A DNA stretch of 64,000 nucleotides from Neorhizobium galegae bv. orientalis str. HAMBI 540 (GCF_000731315.1 NZ_HG938354.1:1178001-1242000); one strand, 5' to 3'. Counted from the stretch's first letter, positions 8,629 through 18,349 are shown. Notes: generated from the letters alone by a model not told the origin. A program made the numbers and translations.

Positions 8629-8658
8629 GCGACGCCGGCCGAAAAGGGCCGGCGTCGC
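8629..8658. terminator. Strong hairpin downstream of hcp
   Basis: Perfect 12-nt arms (8629-8640, GCGACGCCGGCC, and 8647-8658) enclose a 6-nt loop, 15 bp after the hcp stop on the minus strand. No T-run follows. It probably stabilises the hcp transcript or partly attenuates expression of the genes further down. Confidence 0.6.
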
Positions 8659-8673
8659 CCATGTTGAGCGGCC

Positions 8674-9150
8674 TTAGGCGGCCTTGGCGGTGGAAAGATC
8701 GTAGGACGCGATCATCGGCGACTGCGGCGAATGATTTTCGTCGTAAGGCGTGTACTTCACTTCCATCTTGGTGAAGTTCAGCTTGATCGTTTCGATCGGG
8801 CGGTCGCCGTTGGAATCGATCGAGTAGCTGGCGATCAGCGTATTGGTCAGCGAGTATTCGATATATGTGTCGCCCGGGTTACCCGTGGTCACCAGGTGGA
8901 TCACCGTGCGCTTGCCGGTGCGGCCCGAGCAGGCTTCCTGGAAAAGTTTGGTCGACGAGGAGTCGCTGACCTTGGTGAGGATGACTTCCGAGACAGTCGG
9001 CTCGGAAGCTTCACGGTTTGCCGCGGAACCGGCAGACGTGTTCATGTTGCGGGCAACGTTCCAGTGGATGGCTTCGATATCCATCCACTTGCGGTGCTGT
9101 TCATGGGTTGCGTCACCCTGAATACCGTCGATCTGCAGATAAATCGGCAT
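8674..9150 (-). CDS. hcp: T6SS tube protein Hcp
   Basis: This 158-residue protein (TssD) starts MPIYLQIDGIQGDATHEQH and carries the Hcp core: FQEACSGRTGKRTVIHLV, YIEYSLTNTLIASYSIDSNG, RPIETIKLNFTKMEVKYTPY. Hcp hexamers stack to form the inner tube propelled out of the cell. AGGAG stands about 10 bp before the ATG. It lies 42 bp downstream of clpV and is followed by a strong hairpin, which fits the need for far more Hcp than the products of the later genes. Confidence 0.96.
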   Translation of the reverse strand: MPIYLQIDGIQGDATHEQHRKWMDIEAIHWNVARNMNTSAGSAANREASEPTVSEVILTKVSDSSSTKLFQEACSGRTGKRTVIHLVTTGNPGDTYIEYSLTNTLIASYSIDSNGDRPIETIKLNFTKMEVKYTPYDENHSPQSPMIASYDLSTAKAA

Positions 9151-9192
9151 GCTATCAGCTCTCCTATTATCGGATTAAATGCCTAGTTGCGT

Positions 9193-11973
9193 CTAAGGCG
9201 CAGTTGCCTTTCGTCTTGCTCCTCCCCGGGTGCGCTTGCGGCCCGAGGGTTCTTCATCCGCCTGCCGGCTATGATCCGGTTCGACGAATTTGTGTTGGAC
9301 GGCTGCGCTTTCGCTATCGATGCCGAAGCTCTGACCGTCGAAAATGATGGTGATGGCGGCGATCTTCCGGCCTTCCGCGACTGCGTCGAGAAAGAACGTC
9401 GAAAGTACCGGCAGAAGATCGCGGGCGATCATGATCTCGATGGCGCGGGCGCCCATCTCGCTGGTTTTCGCCCTGGAGATCAGCGCTTCCCGCGCGTCGG
9501 CCGACAGGTCGAGCGCCGTGCCGTAGGCCGCGCCGACGCGTTCGCGAATGCGTCCGATCTGGATATCGACGATGCCGGACAATGTTTCGCGGCCGAGTGG
9601 CATGAACGGCAGCACCATGGTGCGGCCGAGGAAGGCGGGCTTGAAATGTTTCTGCAACTCGGGGAGCAGAAGCGCTTCGAGGGCCTCTGCCTCCGGCATC
9701 GTGTCCGGATCGGCGGCGAGCGCCGCGAGCAGTTCCGAACCCGTATTGGCCGTCATGAAGATCGTCGTGTTCTTGAAATCGATGTCGCGGCCCTCGCCGT
9801 CGCGCAGCGTTCCCTTGTCGAACACCTGGTAGAAGATTTCCTGAACGCCCGGATGCGCCTTGTCGATCTCGTCGAGCAGCAGCACCCCATACGGCCGGCG
9901 CCGCACGGCTTCCGTCAGGACGCCACCTTCACCATAGCCCACATAGCCGGGCGGCGAGCCGAGCAGCATCGAGATCTTATGTTCTTCCTTGAACTCAGAC
10001 ATGTTGATGGTCGTGAGATATCGGCTGCCGCCATAGAGCATGTCGGCCAGCGACAGCGCCGTCTCGGTCTTGCCGGTGCCGGACATACCGACGAGCAGGA
10101 AGACGGCCGGCGGTCGACGCGGATCGGACAGACCGGCGCGCGCAGCGCGCATCGCGGATGCGATCCTTTCGAGCGCGGCGTCCTGGCCGAGCACGCGTTC
10201 CTTCAGCCGCGTGTCGAGCGTCTTGACCGTCTCGACCTGGTCGGACAGCAGCTTGCCGACCGGAATACCGGTCCAGCGGGCAACGATCGCCGCGACGACC
10301 TCCTTGTCGACGACGCGCGGTACCAGGGCGGTTTCACCGGCAACCGCCAAAAGGCTGCGCTCGGTGGTAGCAAAGGCGGCCCGTGCGCTCTCCGGCGTCA
10401 TCGCCTGCGACGGAAACGGCGCAACATTGGAACTGACGCTCGCCCCTTCGTCCGGCGCCAGCGGCGCCACCGCACCGTCATGCGAAAAAGTGTCCTCGAG
10501 ACGGTCCGCTTCGCGTGCCAGCCGCATTTCCTCGTCGAATTTTGTCCGCACAACGTCGATTTCGGCGGCGATGGCGTCCTGCTCCCGGGCAATCTCGGCA
10601 AGCCGCACAGCGGAAACCGGTGTCTCCGGCTCACTGGCCAGCCATCTCGCCTCGGTCTCCAGAAGATCGCGTTCGTTCGTAAGTAGTTTCAGGGCCTCAG
10701 GCGTCGTTTGCCGCGCCAGTGAGACGGCCGCCGCGGCGGTGTCGATCAGGCTGATCGCCTTGTCGGGAAGCTGTTTTGCCGGCAGGTACCGGGCGGAAAG
10801 CCGGACTGCGGCGACGATCGCCTCATCGCGAATCCGCACCTGATGGTGCGCCTTCAGGCTATCGGCGACGCCGCGCAGCATGCGGATAGCGGTTTCTTCG
10901 TCCGGTTCCTGCACATGCACCACCTGGAAACGCCGGGTGAGCGCCGCGTCCTTCTCGATGTAACGCTTATATTCGCTCCATGTGGTCGCGGCGATGGTGC
11001 GCAGTTCGCCGCGCGCCAAGGCGGGCTTCAGGATATTTGCCGCGTCACCCTGCCCCGCCGGCCCGCCGGCGCCGATCAGGCCATGCGCCTCGTCGATGAA
11101 CAGGATGACCGGCTCGGATGACGCCTTGACACCATCCACGACACCGTGAAGGCGTCGTTCAAATTCGCCTTTGACGCCGGCACCGGCCTGCAGCAGGCTG
11201 AGATCGAGAAGCAGCAGCCTCACCTGCCGCAGACGCTCGGGCACGCTTCCCGCGGCAATCTCCAGGGCCAGCGCCTCTGCGACCGCCGTCTTGCCGACGC
11301 CGGCTTCGCCGACCAGGATCGGATTGTTCTGCCGCCGCCGCATGAGGATGTCGATCAATTGGCGCAGTTCGCGATCGCGGCCGATCACCGGATCGATGCG
11401 GCCGGAGCGGGCGTCAGCCGTCATGTCGCGGGTATAGAGCCGCAGGAATTCGTTCTCCTGAAACGAAAAAGCCGGCTTCGAAACGGCCGGCTGCAATGGG
11501 TTATCTGCCCGATCGGGCTTCGCCTCTTCCAGCTTGTTTTCAAGACGCGTCCGGTCGAGGCCACGCACGGATGGCGCGATGCCACGAATAACAACGCGCA
11601 AGGCCTGATCGGCTGTTAGTGCCGCAAGCAAATCGGCCAAGATCACCGTGCTGCGCCCGAACTGCAGCGACGCGATGAGCCAGGCTTCGCGAGCGAGCAA
11701 CAGCAAATTCTGGGAAAGTACAAGGGGCGCGCCGTCCTCCCGCCGGATATCGGCAATCGCCGCATCAAGCTCGGAGCGAAGCGTTTCCGAAGGAATGTTG
11801 AGATCCTCGAAAACCGCCGAAAATTCAGGGATATCGGCAACCGAACGCAGCCAGTGAGCGACCTCGACGACCGGCTGCTGATGGCGTGCAGCAAGCGAAG
11901 CGGCTGTCTCAAGACCGACACGCAGATTTGGCTCAAGCGTTCTGATCAGACGGTTGAGATCGATGTCCGACAT
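9193..11973 (-). CDS. clpV: T6SS sheath-disassembly ATPase ClpV
   Basis: The 926-residue protein (TssH) is a double AAA+ ATPase of the ClpV/ClpB class. An N-domain (about 1-150) precedes AAA1 with Walker A GEAGVGKTA and Walker B ILFIDEAHG, a middle coiled region (about 390-500) and AAA2 with GMSGTGKTE and LLLDEIDKAHPGVQE. ClpV unfolds the contracted TssB-TssC sheath for recycling. The chosen start is ATG 11973 (MSDIDLNRLIRTLEP), with AGGAA upstream; an in-frame extension to 12063 lacks family resemblance. It is the first gene of the leftward arm, divergent from tssA. Confidence 0.96.
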   Translation of the reverse strand: MSDIDLNRLIRTLEPNLRVGLETAASLAARHQQPVVEVAHWLRSVADIPEFSAVFEDLNIPSETLRSELDAAIADIRREDGAPLVLSQNLLLLAREAWLIASLQFGRSTVILADLLAALTADQALRVVIRGIAPSVRGLDRTRLENKLEEAKPDRADNPLQPAVSKPAFSFQENEFLRLYTRDMTADARSGRIDPVIGRDRELRQLIDILMRRRQNNPILVGEAGVGKTAVAEALALEIAAGSVPERLRQVRLLLLDLSLLQAGAGVKGEFERRLHGVVDGVKASSEPVILFIDEAHGLIGAGGPAGQGDAANILKPALARGELRTIAATTWSEYKRYIEKDAALTRRFQVVHVQEPDEETAIRMLRGVADSLKAHHQVRIRDEAIVAAVRLSARYLPAKQLPDKAISLIDTAAAAVSLARQTTPEALKLLTNERDLLETEARWLASEPETPVSAVRLAEIAREQDAIAAEIDVVRTKFDEEMRLAREADRLEDTFSHDGAVAPLAPDEGASVSSNVAPFPSQAMTPESARAAFATTERSLLAVAGETALVPRVVDKEVVAAIVARWTGIPVGKLLSDQVETVKTLDTRLKERVLGQDAALERIASAMRAARAGLSDPRRPPAVFLLVGMSGTGKTETALSLADMLYGGSRYLTTINMSEFKEEHKISMLLGSPPGYVGYGEGGVLTEAVRRRPYGVLLLDEIDKAHPGVQEIFYQVFDKGTLRDGEGRDIDFKNTTIFMTANTGSELLAALAADPDTMPEAEALEALLLPELQKHFKPAFLGRTMVLPFMPLGRETLSGIVDIQIGRIRERVGAAYGTALDLSADAREALISRAKTSEMGARAIEIMIARDLLPVLSTFFLDAVAEGRKIAAITIIFDGQSFGIDSESAAVQHKFVEPDHSRQADEEPSGRKRTRGGARRKATAP

Positions 11974-12204
11974 CCGGCAGTTCCTGTCTTTTCGTCGAAG
12001 TGCAGTGTTCTTTCGAGATGCGAGGCAACAACTAGGGCGGTTACCAGACCTTGTCCAGATCAAAAATTGCGCTATGTCAAAAAATAGCAGTTTCGACAGA
12101 CGTCATAAATCTGTCACCTTACAGCCAGTGTTGACAATTCAGTATAAGCTTCGCAAGATACCGTTCCGCAGAATTATTCTCTAAATTTTGGAGCTAATCG
12201 CAGC
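11974..12204. promoter_or_regulatory. Divergent clpV/tssA promoter region
   Basis: This AT-rich 231-bp gap separates the two T6SS arms and must hold both promoters. A TTGACA at 12131-12136 is a -35 candidate for tssA, with AAGATA about 17-18 bp further on as a poor -10. An inverted repeat GACAGA-N9-TCTGTC lies at 12095-12115. In A. tumefaciens the equivalent region responds to acid through ChvG/ChvI; whether this repeat is such a site is unknown. Confidence 0.6.
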
Positions 12205-13284
12205 GTGAATTTCCATCAAATCGCCAATCCACTTGAAAAAGACGGCCCATGCGGAGAAAACTTGCGGCATAATACTTCTGCGCGCGAAATATACTATAGA
12301 ATTAAAGACGCAAGGACCGCCGCGAGGACAGCTGAACGTGGTGTAAACCCAGGTGAAACTATTGGGCTTTCACCTGCCTGGCAGGAAGTCAGCAATCTCG
12401 GATTGCATATTCTTTCTTCCCAGAGCAAGGACATTGAAGTATTGGCCTGGCTTGCGGAGGCCCAGCTGCGGCTGAAGGGCTTCGAAGGGCTGAGGGATGT
12501 CTACGAAGCCACCGTGTCGCTTTTAGACAACTATTTCGACCTGCTGCATTCGATTGGCGATGACGATTTCGAGGAGCGGTTCGCGCCACTTGCGGGTTTG
12601 AACGGGATTGGCGGCGAAGGCACCATCATCCAGGCGATCCGATTGACTTCGTTGATTCCCGGCGGGAAATTCGCTCAGTATTCGCTGTGGGATTTCCAGC
12701 TTTCGCAGCGTGCGAGCGAAAGCGGCAGACGCGAAGATTTGCAGCAGGCCGCTACCGAGGCGGGTGTCGCACGGATGTCAGGCCACCTGACGGTACTCAC
12801 GGAATGCATTACCGCTTTTGACCGTTTGGTCGCAATACTTGATGCCAAATGCGGAGATCAGGCGCCGCCGAGCACGAATACACGCAGTGTTTTGCACGAA
12901 GCCGCCTCGGCCATTCGCGTTCTTGCCGGCATCGAGGCCGCTACTCCGGCCGCTGAACTGCCGGCGCTTCCAAGGTCGGATCTCTATCCCGCCAACACCA
13001 ATGCCCGGGCAAATGAAGACGAAACCGACGCTCCCCGGATTCGGATGATAACCGGCGACACGATCCGCTCCCGCGAGGAAGCCTTCGAATTGCTTGCCGC
13101 GGTGGCGCGTTATTTTCGCCGCACCGAGCCCCACTCTCCCATCTCCATGTCGATCGAGACGCTGGTGCGTCGCGGTCGCATGGATTTTTCCGAGCTTCTC
13201 GCCGAACTCCTGCCCGAGCAGCACGCGCGCAATGCGGTGCTGACGGCAGCCGGCATCCAGCCCCTGGGGGACAGGGGAAGTTAA
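12205..13284 (+). CDS. tssA: T6SS baseplate/cap protein TssA
   Basis: A 359-residue TssA (ImpA) with the ImpA N-terminal domain: [20 protein letters not shown], then [20 protein letters not shown] and [19 protein letters not shown]. The C-terminal part ends with the short [19 protein letters not shown] and [19 protein letters not shown] motifs shared by ImpA proteins. TssA helps prime tail assembly. Translation probably starts at GTG 12205, with GGAG 11 bp upstream. It opens the rightward imp operon. Confidence 0.95.
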   Translation: MNFHQIANPLEKDGPCGENLRHNTSAREIYYRIKDARTAARTAERGVNPGETIGLSPAWQEVSNLGLHILSSQSKDIEVLAWLAEAQLRLKGFEGLRDVYEATVSLLDNYFDLLHSIGDDDFEERFAPLAGLNGIGGEGTIIQAIRLTSLIPGGKFAQYSLWDFQLSQRASESGRREDLQQAATEAGVARMSGHLTVLTECITAFDRLVAILDAKCGDQAPPSTNTRSVLHEAASAIRVLAGIEAATPAAELPALPRSDLYPANTNARANEDETDAPRIRMITGDTIRSREEAFELLAAVARYFRRTEPHSPISMSIETLVRRGRMDFSELLAELLPEQHARNAVLTAAGIQPLGDRGS

Positions 13285-13375
13285 AAGCAAGCGACCACAC
13301 ATGCGGGCTTTCGCCCGACCGCAATCTGCAACAGCCCGATTTCGCAATCAGCCGAAGGCACCAAGGAGAATCCCG

Positions 13376-13900
13376 ATGGCAAGTGTGCATGAGAAACTGG
13401 AAAGGGTCCGCAAACCGCGGGTCCACATTAAATACGAGGTGGAAACGGAAGGCGCGATGGTGGTGAAGGAGCTGCCGTTCGTCGTCGGCGTGCTTGGCGA
13501 TTTCTCGGGCAATCCAACCCAGTCTTTGAAACCCTTCGGCGAACGCAAGTTCGTTCAGATCGACCGGGACAATTTCGACGATGTGATGCGCCGCATGACC
13601 CCGGGCCTTACCATTTCCGTCGAAAACACCTTGCAGAACGACGGAACCCAGCTTCCGGTTTCGTTGAAATTCGAAAGCATGGACGATTTCGAACCGGGCG
13701 CGATCGTCGATCAGGTGCCGGCCCTGAAGGCACTGCTCAGTGCCCGCAACGAACTCCGCGACCTGATGAGCAAGGCGGATCGTTCCGAGGAGCTCGAGCG
13801 ACTGCTCGAGGACATCCTGCAGAACAAGGCCGACCTCTCGCAACTCATGGCCCAGCTCGGCGGGGGCAAGGCCGCGGAGAGGAAAGACGTCGTCAACTGA
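13376..13900 (+). CDS. tssB: T6SS contractile sheath small subunit TssB
   Basis: The 174-residue ImpB/VipA-type protein begins [20 protein letters not shown] and has [16 protein letters not shown], then [19 protein letters not shown]. The C-terminal coiled segment that pairs with TssC follows. AAGGAG lies 7 bp before ATG 13376; an upstream in-frame ATG at 13301 gives an unconserved extension. With TssC it forms the contractile sheath. A small GC hairpin follows its stop. Confidence 0.96.
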   Translation: MASVHEKLERVRKPRVHIKYEVETEGAMVVKELPFVVGVLGDFSGNPTQSLKPFGERKFVQIDRDNFDDVMRRMTPGLTISVENTLQNDGTQLPVSLKFESMDDFEPGAIVDQVPALKALLSARNELRDLMSKADRSEELERLLEDILQNKADLSQLMAQLGGGKAAERKDVVN

Positions 13901-13907
13901 GCATGTT

Positions 13908-13928
13908 CGGCGCGCTCCGAACGCGCCG
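13908..13928. other. Short GC hairpin after tssB
   Basis: Arms CGGCGCG (13908-13914) and CGCGCCG (13922-13928) pair perfectly around a 7-nt loop in the 122-bp tssB-tssC gap. No T-run follows, so transcription probably reads through. Confidence 0.45.
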
Positions 13929-14022
13929 TGAAATTCCTGCCTATCTGTTGATCGGAGCAGCCGTTTTTCGGGAAGGCCGCAAGCCTCACCAAACCGCTGC
14001 TCTCCTGAAAAGGATTTGAAAC

Positions 14023-15504
14023 ATGAGTGCCGACACGCAATTGCAGACAAAGGAAGAGGTCGATTTCGTTCCGGATCAGAACCTCCTCTCGAAAGTGGTC
14101 GCGGCAACCCGCCAGACTGAACCGAACCGCGCCCAGGACCTCCTGCGCACACTTACCGACCAGGCCTTGAAAGGCACGGTAACCTACGACCGCAACCTGA
14201 CGGTCACCCTGAACAACGCAATCGCGGAGATCGACAGGACAATTTCGACGCAGCTTGCGAAAATCATGCAGTCGCCGGAATTCGTGAAGCTCGAGGGTAC
14301 TTGGCGCGGTCTCAACTACCTGGTCAAGAACACCGAGACGAGCGTCAATCTGAAGATCCGCGTGCTGAACGCCTCAAAGCGCGATATTGCCAAGGATCTT
14401 TCCAAGGCAGTGGAATTCGACCAGTCACGCCTCTTCAAGTCGGTTTACGAAGATGAGTTCGGCACGCCGGGCGGCGAGCCGATGGGCGCGATCATCGGCG
14501 ATTACGAATTCGACAATTCCTTCGACGACGTTCAGCTGCTGCAGGGCGTATCGATGATTGCCGCTGCCGCTTTTGCGCCGTTCATCTCGGCGGCCAGCCC
14601 GCGGATGTTCGGCTTCGAGGATTTCCGCGAACTCGCCAAGCCACGTGATCTCGAAAAGATCTTTGAGACGGTCGAATACGCCAAATGGCGCGGCCTGCGG
14701 GAAAGCGACGACTCGCGCTTCGTAACACTGGCCCTGCCCCGGGTCCTGGCCCGCATGCCCTACGGGCCGAACACCAGTCCGATCGACGAATTCAACTACG
14801 ATGAAACGGGTGGCTCGCAGACCGGCGAACTCCCGCACGATAGCTATTGCTGGATGAACGCGTCCTATGTCATGGGCACGCGCCTGACGGAAGCCTTCGC
14901 AAAAAGCGGCTGGTGCACGGCGATCCGCGGTGCGGAAAACGGCGGCAAGGTCGAAGGCCTGCCGATGCATATCTTCTCCAGCGACGACGGCGATCTAGAC
15001 CTGAAATGCCCGACGGAAGTCGGCATCACCGACCGCCGCGACGCCGAGCTCGGCAAGCTCGGTTTCCTGCCGCTCTGCCACTACAAGAACACCGACTATG
15101 CCGTATTCTTCGGCGCGCAGACGGCCCACAAGCCAAAACTTTACGATCGCCCGGAAGCCAACGCCAATGCGGCCGTCTCGGCGCGCCTTCCCTACATGAT
15201 GGCGACATCGCGTTTCGCCCATTACCTGAAGGTCATGGGCCGCGACAAGATCGGCTCCTTCATGGAAGCGGAAGACTGCGAGGCCTGGCTCAACCGCTGG
15301 ATCTCCAATTACGTCAACGCCAATGACGAGGCCGGCGAGGAATCGCGCGCCAAATATCCGCTGCGCGACGCCAGGGTCACGGTGCAGGAAATTCCCGGCA
15401 AGCCAGGTGCCTACAATGCGGTGGCCTGGATGCGCCCCTGGCTGCAGATGGAGGAATTGACGACCTCTCTGAGGATGGTCGCCCGGATTCCCTCCAAATC
15501 CTGA
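14023..15504 (+). CDS. tssC: T6SS contractile sheath large subunit TssC
   Basis: A 493-residue ImpC/VipB protein. Family landmarks include LEGTWRGLNYLVKNTETS, FGTPGGEPMGAIIGDYEF, SPRMFGFEDFRELAKPRD, TLALPRVLARMPYG and the C-terminal PGKPGAYNAVAWMRPWLQ. It forms the outer sheath with TssB and is the substrate released by ClpV. AAGGA precedes the ATG. Hairpins flank the gene on both sides, which may raise its transcript level relative to the later genes. Confidence 0.96.
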   Translation: MSADTQLQTKEEVDFVPDQNLLSKVVAATRQTEPNRAQDLLRTLTDQALKGTVTYDRNLTVTLNNAIAEIDRTISTQLAKIMQSPEFVKLEGTWRGLNYLVKNTETSVNLKIRVLNASKRDIAKDLSKAVEFDQSRLFKSVYEDEFGTPGGEPMGAIIGDYEFDNSFDDVQLLQGVSMIAAAAFAPFISAASPRMFGFEDFRELAKPRDLEKIFETVEYAKWRGLRESDDSRFVTLALPRVLARMPYGPNTSPIDEFNYDETGGSQTGELPHDSYCWMNASYVMGTRLTEAFAKSGWCTAIRGAENGGKVEGLPMHIFSSDDGDLDLKCPTEVGITDRRDAELGKLGFLPLCHYKNTDYAVFFGAQTAHKPKLYDRPEANANAAVSARLPYMMATSRFAHYLKVMGRDKIGSFMEAEDCEAWLNRWISNYVNANDEAGEESRAKYPLRDARVTVQEIPGKPGAYNAVAWMRPWLQMEELTTSLRMVARIPSKS

Positions 15505-15514
15505 TGCGACGGCG

Positions 15515-15538
15515 CGCGCGGCGCCCCCTCGCCGCGCG
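15515..15538 (+). terminator. GC hairpin with pyrimidine tail after tssC
   Basis: Arms CGCGCGGCG (15515-15523) and CGCCGCGCG (15530-15538) enclose a CCCCCT loop, followed by a T-rich pyrimidine stretch to 15561. It looks like a partial intrinsic terminator inside the operon. Confidence 0.55.
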
Positions 15539-15631
15539 TGATCTCTCTCTTTCTTTGTTTTGACGCAGTTTGCACGGGAAAACCGCGACCTCAATTTTAT
15601 AGAAGCGACCCGACTTGAAACCAGGATGACG

Positions 15632-17020
15632 ATGGGTTCTTGCACAGAGTGGAGGCGTCGGGCGGACGAGTTGGTCGCACTGATCGACGAGGCGCTGAAC
15701 CGCCAGGTGAATGCGATCCTGCACCATCCCGATTTTCAGGCGATGGAGGCACGGTGGCGTGGCCTTGCCATGCTGGTGCGTGCTTCCGGCCGTAGCGGCG
15801 AAGTAAAGATCAAGCTGCTGAGCCTCGGCTGGCACGAGCTTGCCCGAAGCATGGAACGGGCTCCCGATTTCGATCAGAGCAATCTCTTCGAGTTGATCTA
15901 CAGCCGTGAATTCGGCACGCCGGGCGGTGAGCCTTACGGGCTTCTGATCGGCGACTATCAGTTTTCGCCGAAGGAGCCGGAGGGCGGCGATCCGGTCGGT
16001 GTCCTGACACAGCTTGGCATGGTGGCCGCGGCAGCCTTCTGCCCTTTCGTCGCCGGCGCCTCTCCACAAGCGATCGGACTAGAGGATTTTCGCGAACTGG
16101 GGCGCGTCCAGGATTTCACCTGGCTGGCGGGCGATCCGACCCGCATCCGCTGGAACGGGCTTCGCGGCCGCGAGGACTCGCGTTTCCTCGGTCTTGTCGC
16201 GCCGCGGATCCTGATGCGCTCGCCGCTCGAACCTTATGACCGCCGACGCGAGGACGGCTTCCCGTTCCGCGAGGAAATCGCCGCAGACGGCAGTTCCCTG
16301 CTCTGGGGCAATGGCGCCTTCGCCTTCGCCACCATCGTCATCCGCAACTTCATCGAGTCCGGTTGGTTTGCCGATATCCGTGGCGTTACCCAGGATGAGA
16401 TCGACGGCGGCATGTTGAGCGCAACGGAACTCCGCCCTTATGATTTCGGCACCGAAAGCAGCGGACTTTCGGCCCAGGCCGCGGTGGAGATTCGCCTGAC
16501 GAGCGGCCAGGAGCAGCAGTTCTGCGACCTCGGCCTGATCCCGATCGCGACGACCTATCTCTCCGCCTCGGCGATCTTCAATTCCAACCAGTCGCTGCAC
16601 GCGCCACCGCATTATTCCAGCGAGCATGCCCGGCAGAACGCCCGGCTTGCCGCGATGCTACAATACGTGCTCTGCGCCTCGCGCTTCTCGCATTATCTCA
16701 AGGTCATTATGCGCGACGAGATCGGTCAGCTCTCCGACGCCAACTCGATCCAGCGGAAGCTCGAGGAATGGCTGACCGGTTACACGCTCGGCAACGACGA
16801 CGCCGACCTTTCGCTGCGGACCCGTTTCCCCTTGCGTTCCGCCGGCATCAACGTCGTGGAAGTCCCCGGCAAGCCGGGCACCTTCTCCTGCACCGTCCGG
16901 CTGCAGCCGCATTTCCAGCTCGACGACGTTTCCACGAGCTTCCACCTCATCGCCGAAATCCCGAATCCGGGCCAGATCGCCAACCGCCCCGTCGCCATTC
17001 CTGAAAGGATGTCCGCATGA
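15632..17020 (+). CDS. Second TssC-like protein (ImpD)
   Basis: This 462-residue protein is a TssC paralogue typical of imp-type loci. It shares HHPDFQAMEARWRGLAMLVR, YSREFGTPGGEPYGLLIGDY, SPQAIGLEDFRELGRVQDF and the closing PGKPGTFSCTVRLQPHFQL with its neighbour. A. tumefaciens also encodes two TssC forms. The frame is open from a TTG at 15560, but AGGA before the ATGs at 15626 and 15632 and the family's usual N-terminus favour those starts. It overlaps tagJ by 4 bp (ATGA), pointing to coupled translation. Whether it enters the sheath itself or helps assembly is not shown by the sequence. Confidence 0.9.
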   Translation: MGSCTEWRRRADELVALIDEALNRQVNAILHHPDFQAMEARWRGLAMLVRASGRSGEVKIKLLSLGWHELARSMERAPDFDQSNLFELIYSREFGTPGGEPYGLLIGDYQFSPKEPEGGDPVGVLTQLGMVAAAAFCPFVAGASPQAIGLEDFRELGRVQDFTWLAGDPTRIRWNGLRGREDSRFLGLVAPRILMRSPLEPYDRRREDGFPFREEIAADGSSLLWGNGAFAFATIVIRNFIESGWFADIRGVTQDEIDGGMLSATELRPYDFGTESSGLSAQAAVEIRLTSGQEQQFCDLGLIPIATTYLSASAIFNSNQSLHAPPHYSSEHARQNARLAAMLQYVLCASRFSHYLKVIMRDEIGQLSDANSIQRKLEEWLTGYTLGNDDADLSLRTRFPLRSAGINVVEVPGKPGTFSCTVRLQPHFQLDDVSTSFHLIAEIPNPGQIANRPVAIPERMSA

Positions 17021-17847
17021 CGCTTTCCGAAAGCATCGCCCGTTCGCTCAGCGACAACGCGCTGGAGGACGCGCTCGACATGGCGAAGGCGCATCTGAAA
17101 TCCAAGCCCTCGGACCAGGAGGCGCGGCATCTCTATATAGACCTGCTGGTGCTGGCGGGGGACTATGAGCGTGCCGACAATCAATGCGGCCTCGCCGTCA
17201 CTTTTGCACCCGAGGCGACCATGGGCTTTGCCCTTCTGCGCCACGAACTGCGCGGTATGGCGGCCCGCGACGCCTGGTTCCAAAGCGGCGCCGTGCCGGA
17301 ATTTCCGCAAGGGCCGAGTGATCTCGACAAGCTTGCCGTCCGCCTCGGCATCGCCCACCGGATGCAGGATGCAAGCGACGCGAAGGCGGCGTTCGCATCG
17401 CTGGAAGACAAGCGTGGCGAACGTCCGATGGTATGGAACGGCGGGAAGGTTTCCGACTTCCGCGATCTCGACGATCGGACGCCGCATGCCCTGGAAGTGA
17501 TCATGACCGGGGGCGCCTATCTCTGGATCGACTACGCCAAGATCGCCGCCGTCACCATCGAGCCGATCGCAAGGCCGCGCGACCTCGCCTTTCGGCGGGC
17601 GGAGCTTTCATTGATCGACGGCGCCGTCGCCTCCGTGCTGCTGCCGGCGATCTATCACGGCACCGCAGGGGATGCGACGCTGAGACTTGGCCGCGAGACA
17701 GATTGGATCGACGAACAGACGGGCATCACCACCGGCCGCGGCCAGCGCTGCTTTCTCGCCGGTGACGAACTCGTCTCCTTGCACGACACCGAAAGCCTTG
17801 AAGCGATCGTCGCAACGGCCGAGCGGAAGCAGGTTGCCCATGGCTGA
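17017..17847 (+). CDS. tagJ: T6SS accessory protein TagJ/ImpE
   Basis: The 276-residue ImpE-family protein has an N-terminal TPR-like region (about 15-130: SDNALEDALDMAKAHLKSKP, then ARHLYIDLLVLAGDYERAD) and the ImpE C-terminal domain with GGAYLWIDYAKIAAVTIEP, RPRDLAFRRAEL and GQRCFLAGDELVSLHD. TagJ proteins bind TssB and are thought to help ClpV recruitment to the sheath. It overlaps both flanking genes by 4-8 bp. Confidence 0.92.
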   Translation: MTLSESIARSLSDNALEDALDMAKAHLKSKPSDQEARHLYIDLLVLAGDYERADNQCGLAVTFAPEATMGFALLRHELRGMAARDAWFQSGAVPEFPQGPSDLDKLAVRLGIAHRMQDASDAKAAFASLEDKRGERPMVWNGGKVSDFRDLDDRTPHALEVIMTGGAYLWIDYAKIAAVTIEPIARPRDLAFRRAELSLIDGAVASVLLPAIYHGTAGDATLRLGRETDWIDEQTGITTGRGQRCFLAGDELVSLHDTESLEAIVATAERKQVAHG

Positions 17848-18349
17848 TCCGCTCGAACGTTACCGGCCGCGCGATCGCGTCCTGACCCGCTCCATCCTCG
17901 ACCGACTGATCGACGAAGCCCCGGATCGGACGTTCGATCCACCGGCAAACCTGGTCGATCAGGTTCGCGACATGCGGGAATCGATCCGTAGAGATATGGA
18001 GGCTTTGCTCAATACACGCCGCTGCCCGACGGCGCCACCGGCCGTGCTGGCCGAGCTCAAGGATGCGCTTGTCAGCTACGGCGTCGACGGCATGGTGTCC
18101 GCCAATCTCATGACCGATGAAGCAAAGCTCAAGCTCGCCCGGATGATCGAGCGGCGCATCGCGCTTTTCGAGACGCGGCTTTCCGATGTTCGCGTGACGA
18201 TCCTGAAGAGCCGGACGATGACCGAACGGGCGCTTCGCCTGCGTATCCAGGCGACTTTTCGCCTGCACGAAGGCATGCCGCCGATCAACTTCGAATCGAC
18301 CATCGATCCGTCCACGCAACGGTTCCTGGTGGAGGCGCCGCATGGCTGA
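17840..18349 (+). CDS. tssE: T6SS baseplate protein TssE (gp25-like)
   Basis: The 169-residue product has the gp25-like domain: DMRESIRRDMEALLNTRRCP in the middle and LRLRIQATFRLHEGMPPINF at the end. The N-terminal RDRVLTRSILDRLIDEAP is usual in TssE. ATG 17840 overlaps the end of tagJ by 8 bp; AAGCAGG stands upstream. The frame continues upstream but is unlike the family there. TssE joins TssF, TssG and TssK in the baseplate wedge. Confidence 0.94.
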   Translation: MADPLERYRPRDRVLTRSILDRLIDEAPDRTFDPPANLVDQVRDMRESIRRDMEALLNTRRCPTAPPAVLAELKDALVSYGVDGMVSANLMTDEAKLKLARMIERRIALFETRLSDVRVTILKSRTMTERALRLRIQATFRLHEGMPPINFESTIDPSTQRFLVEAPHG

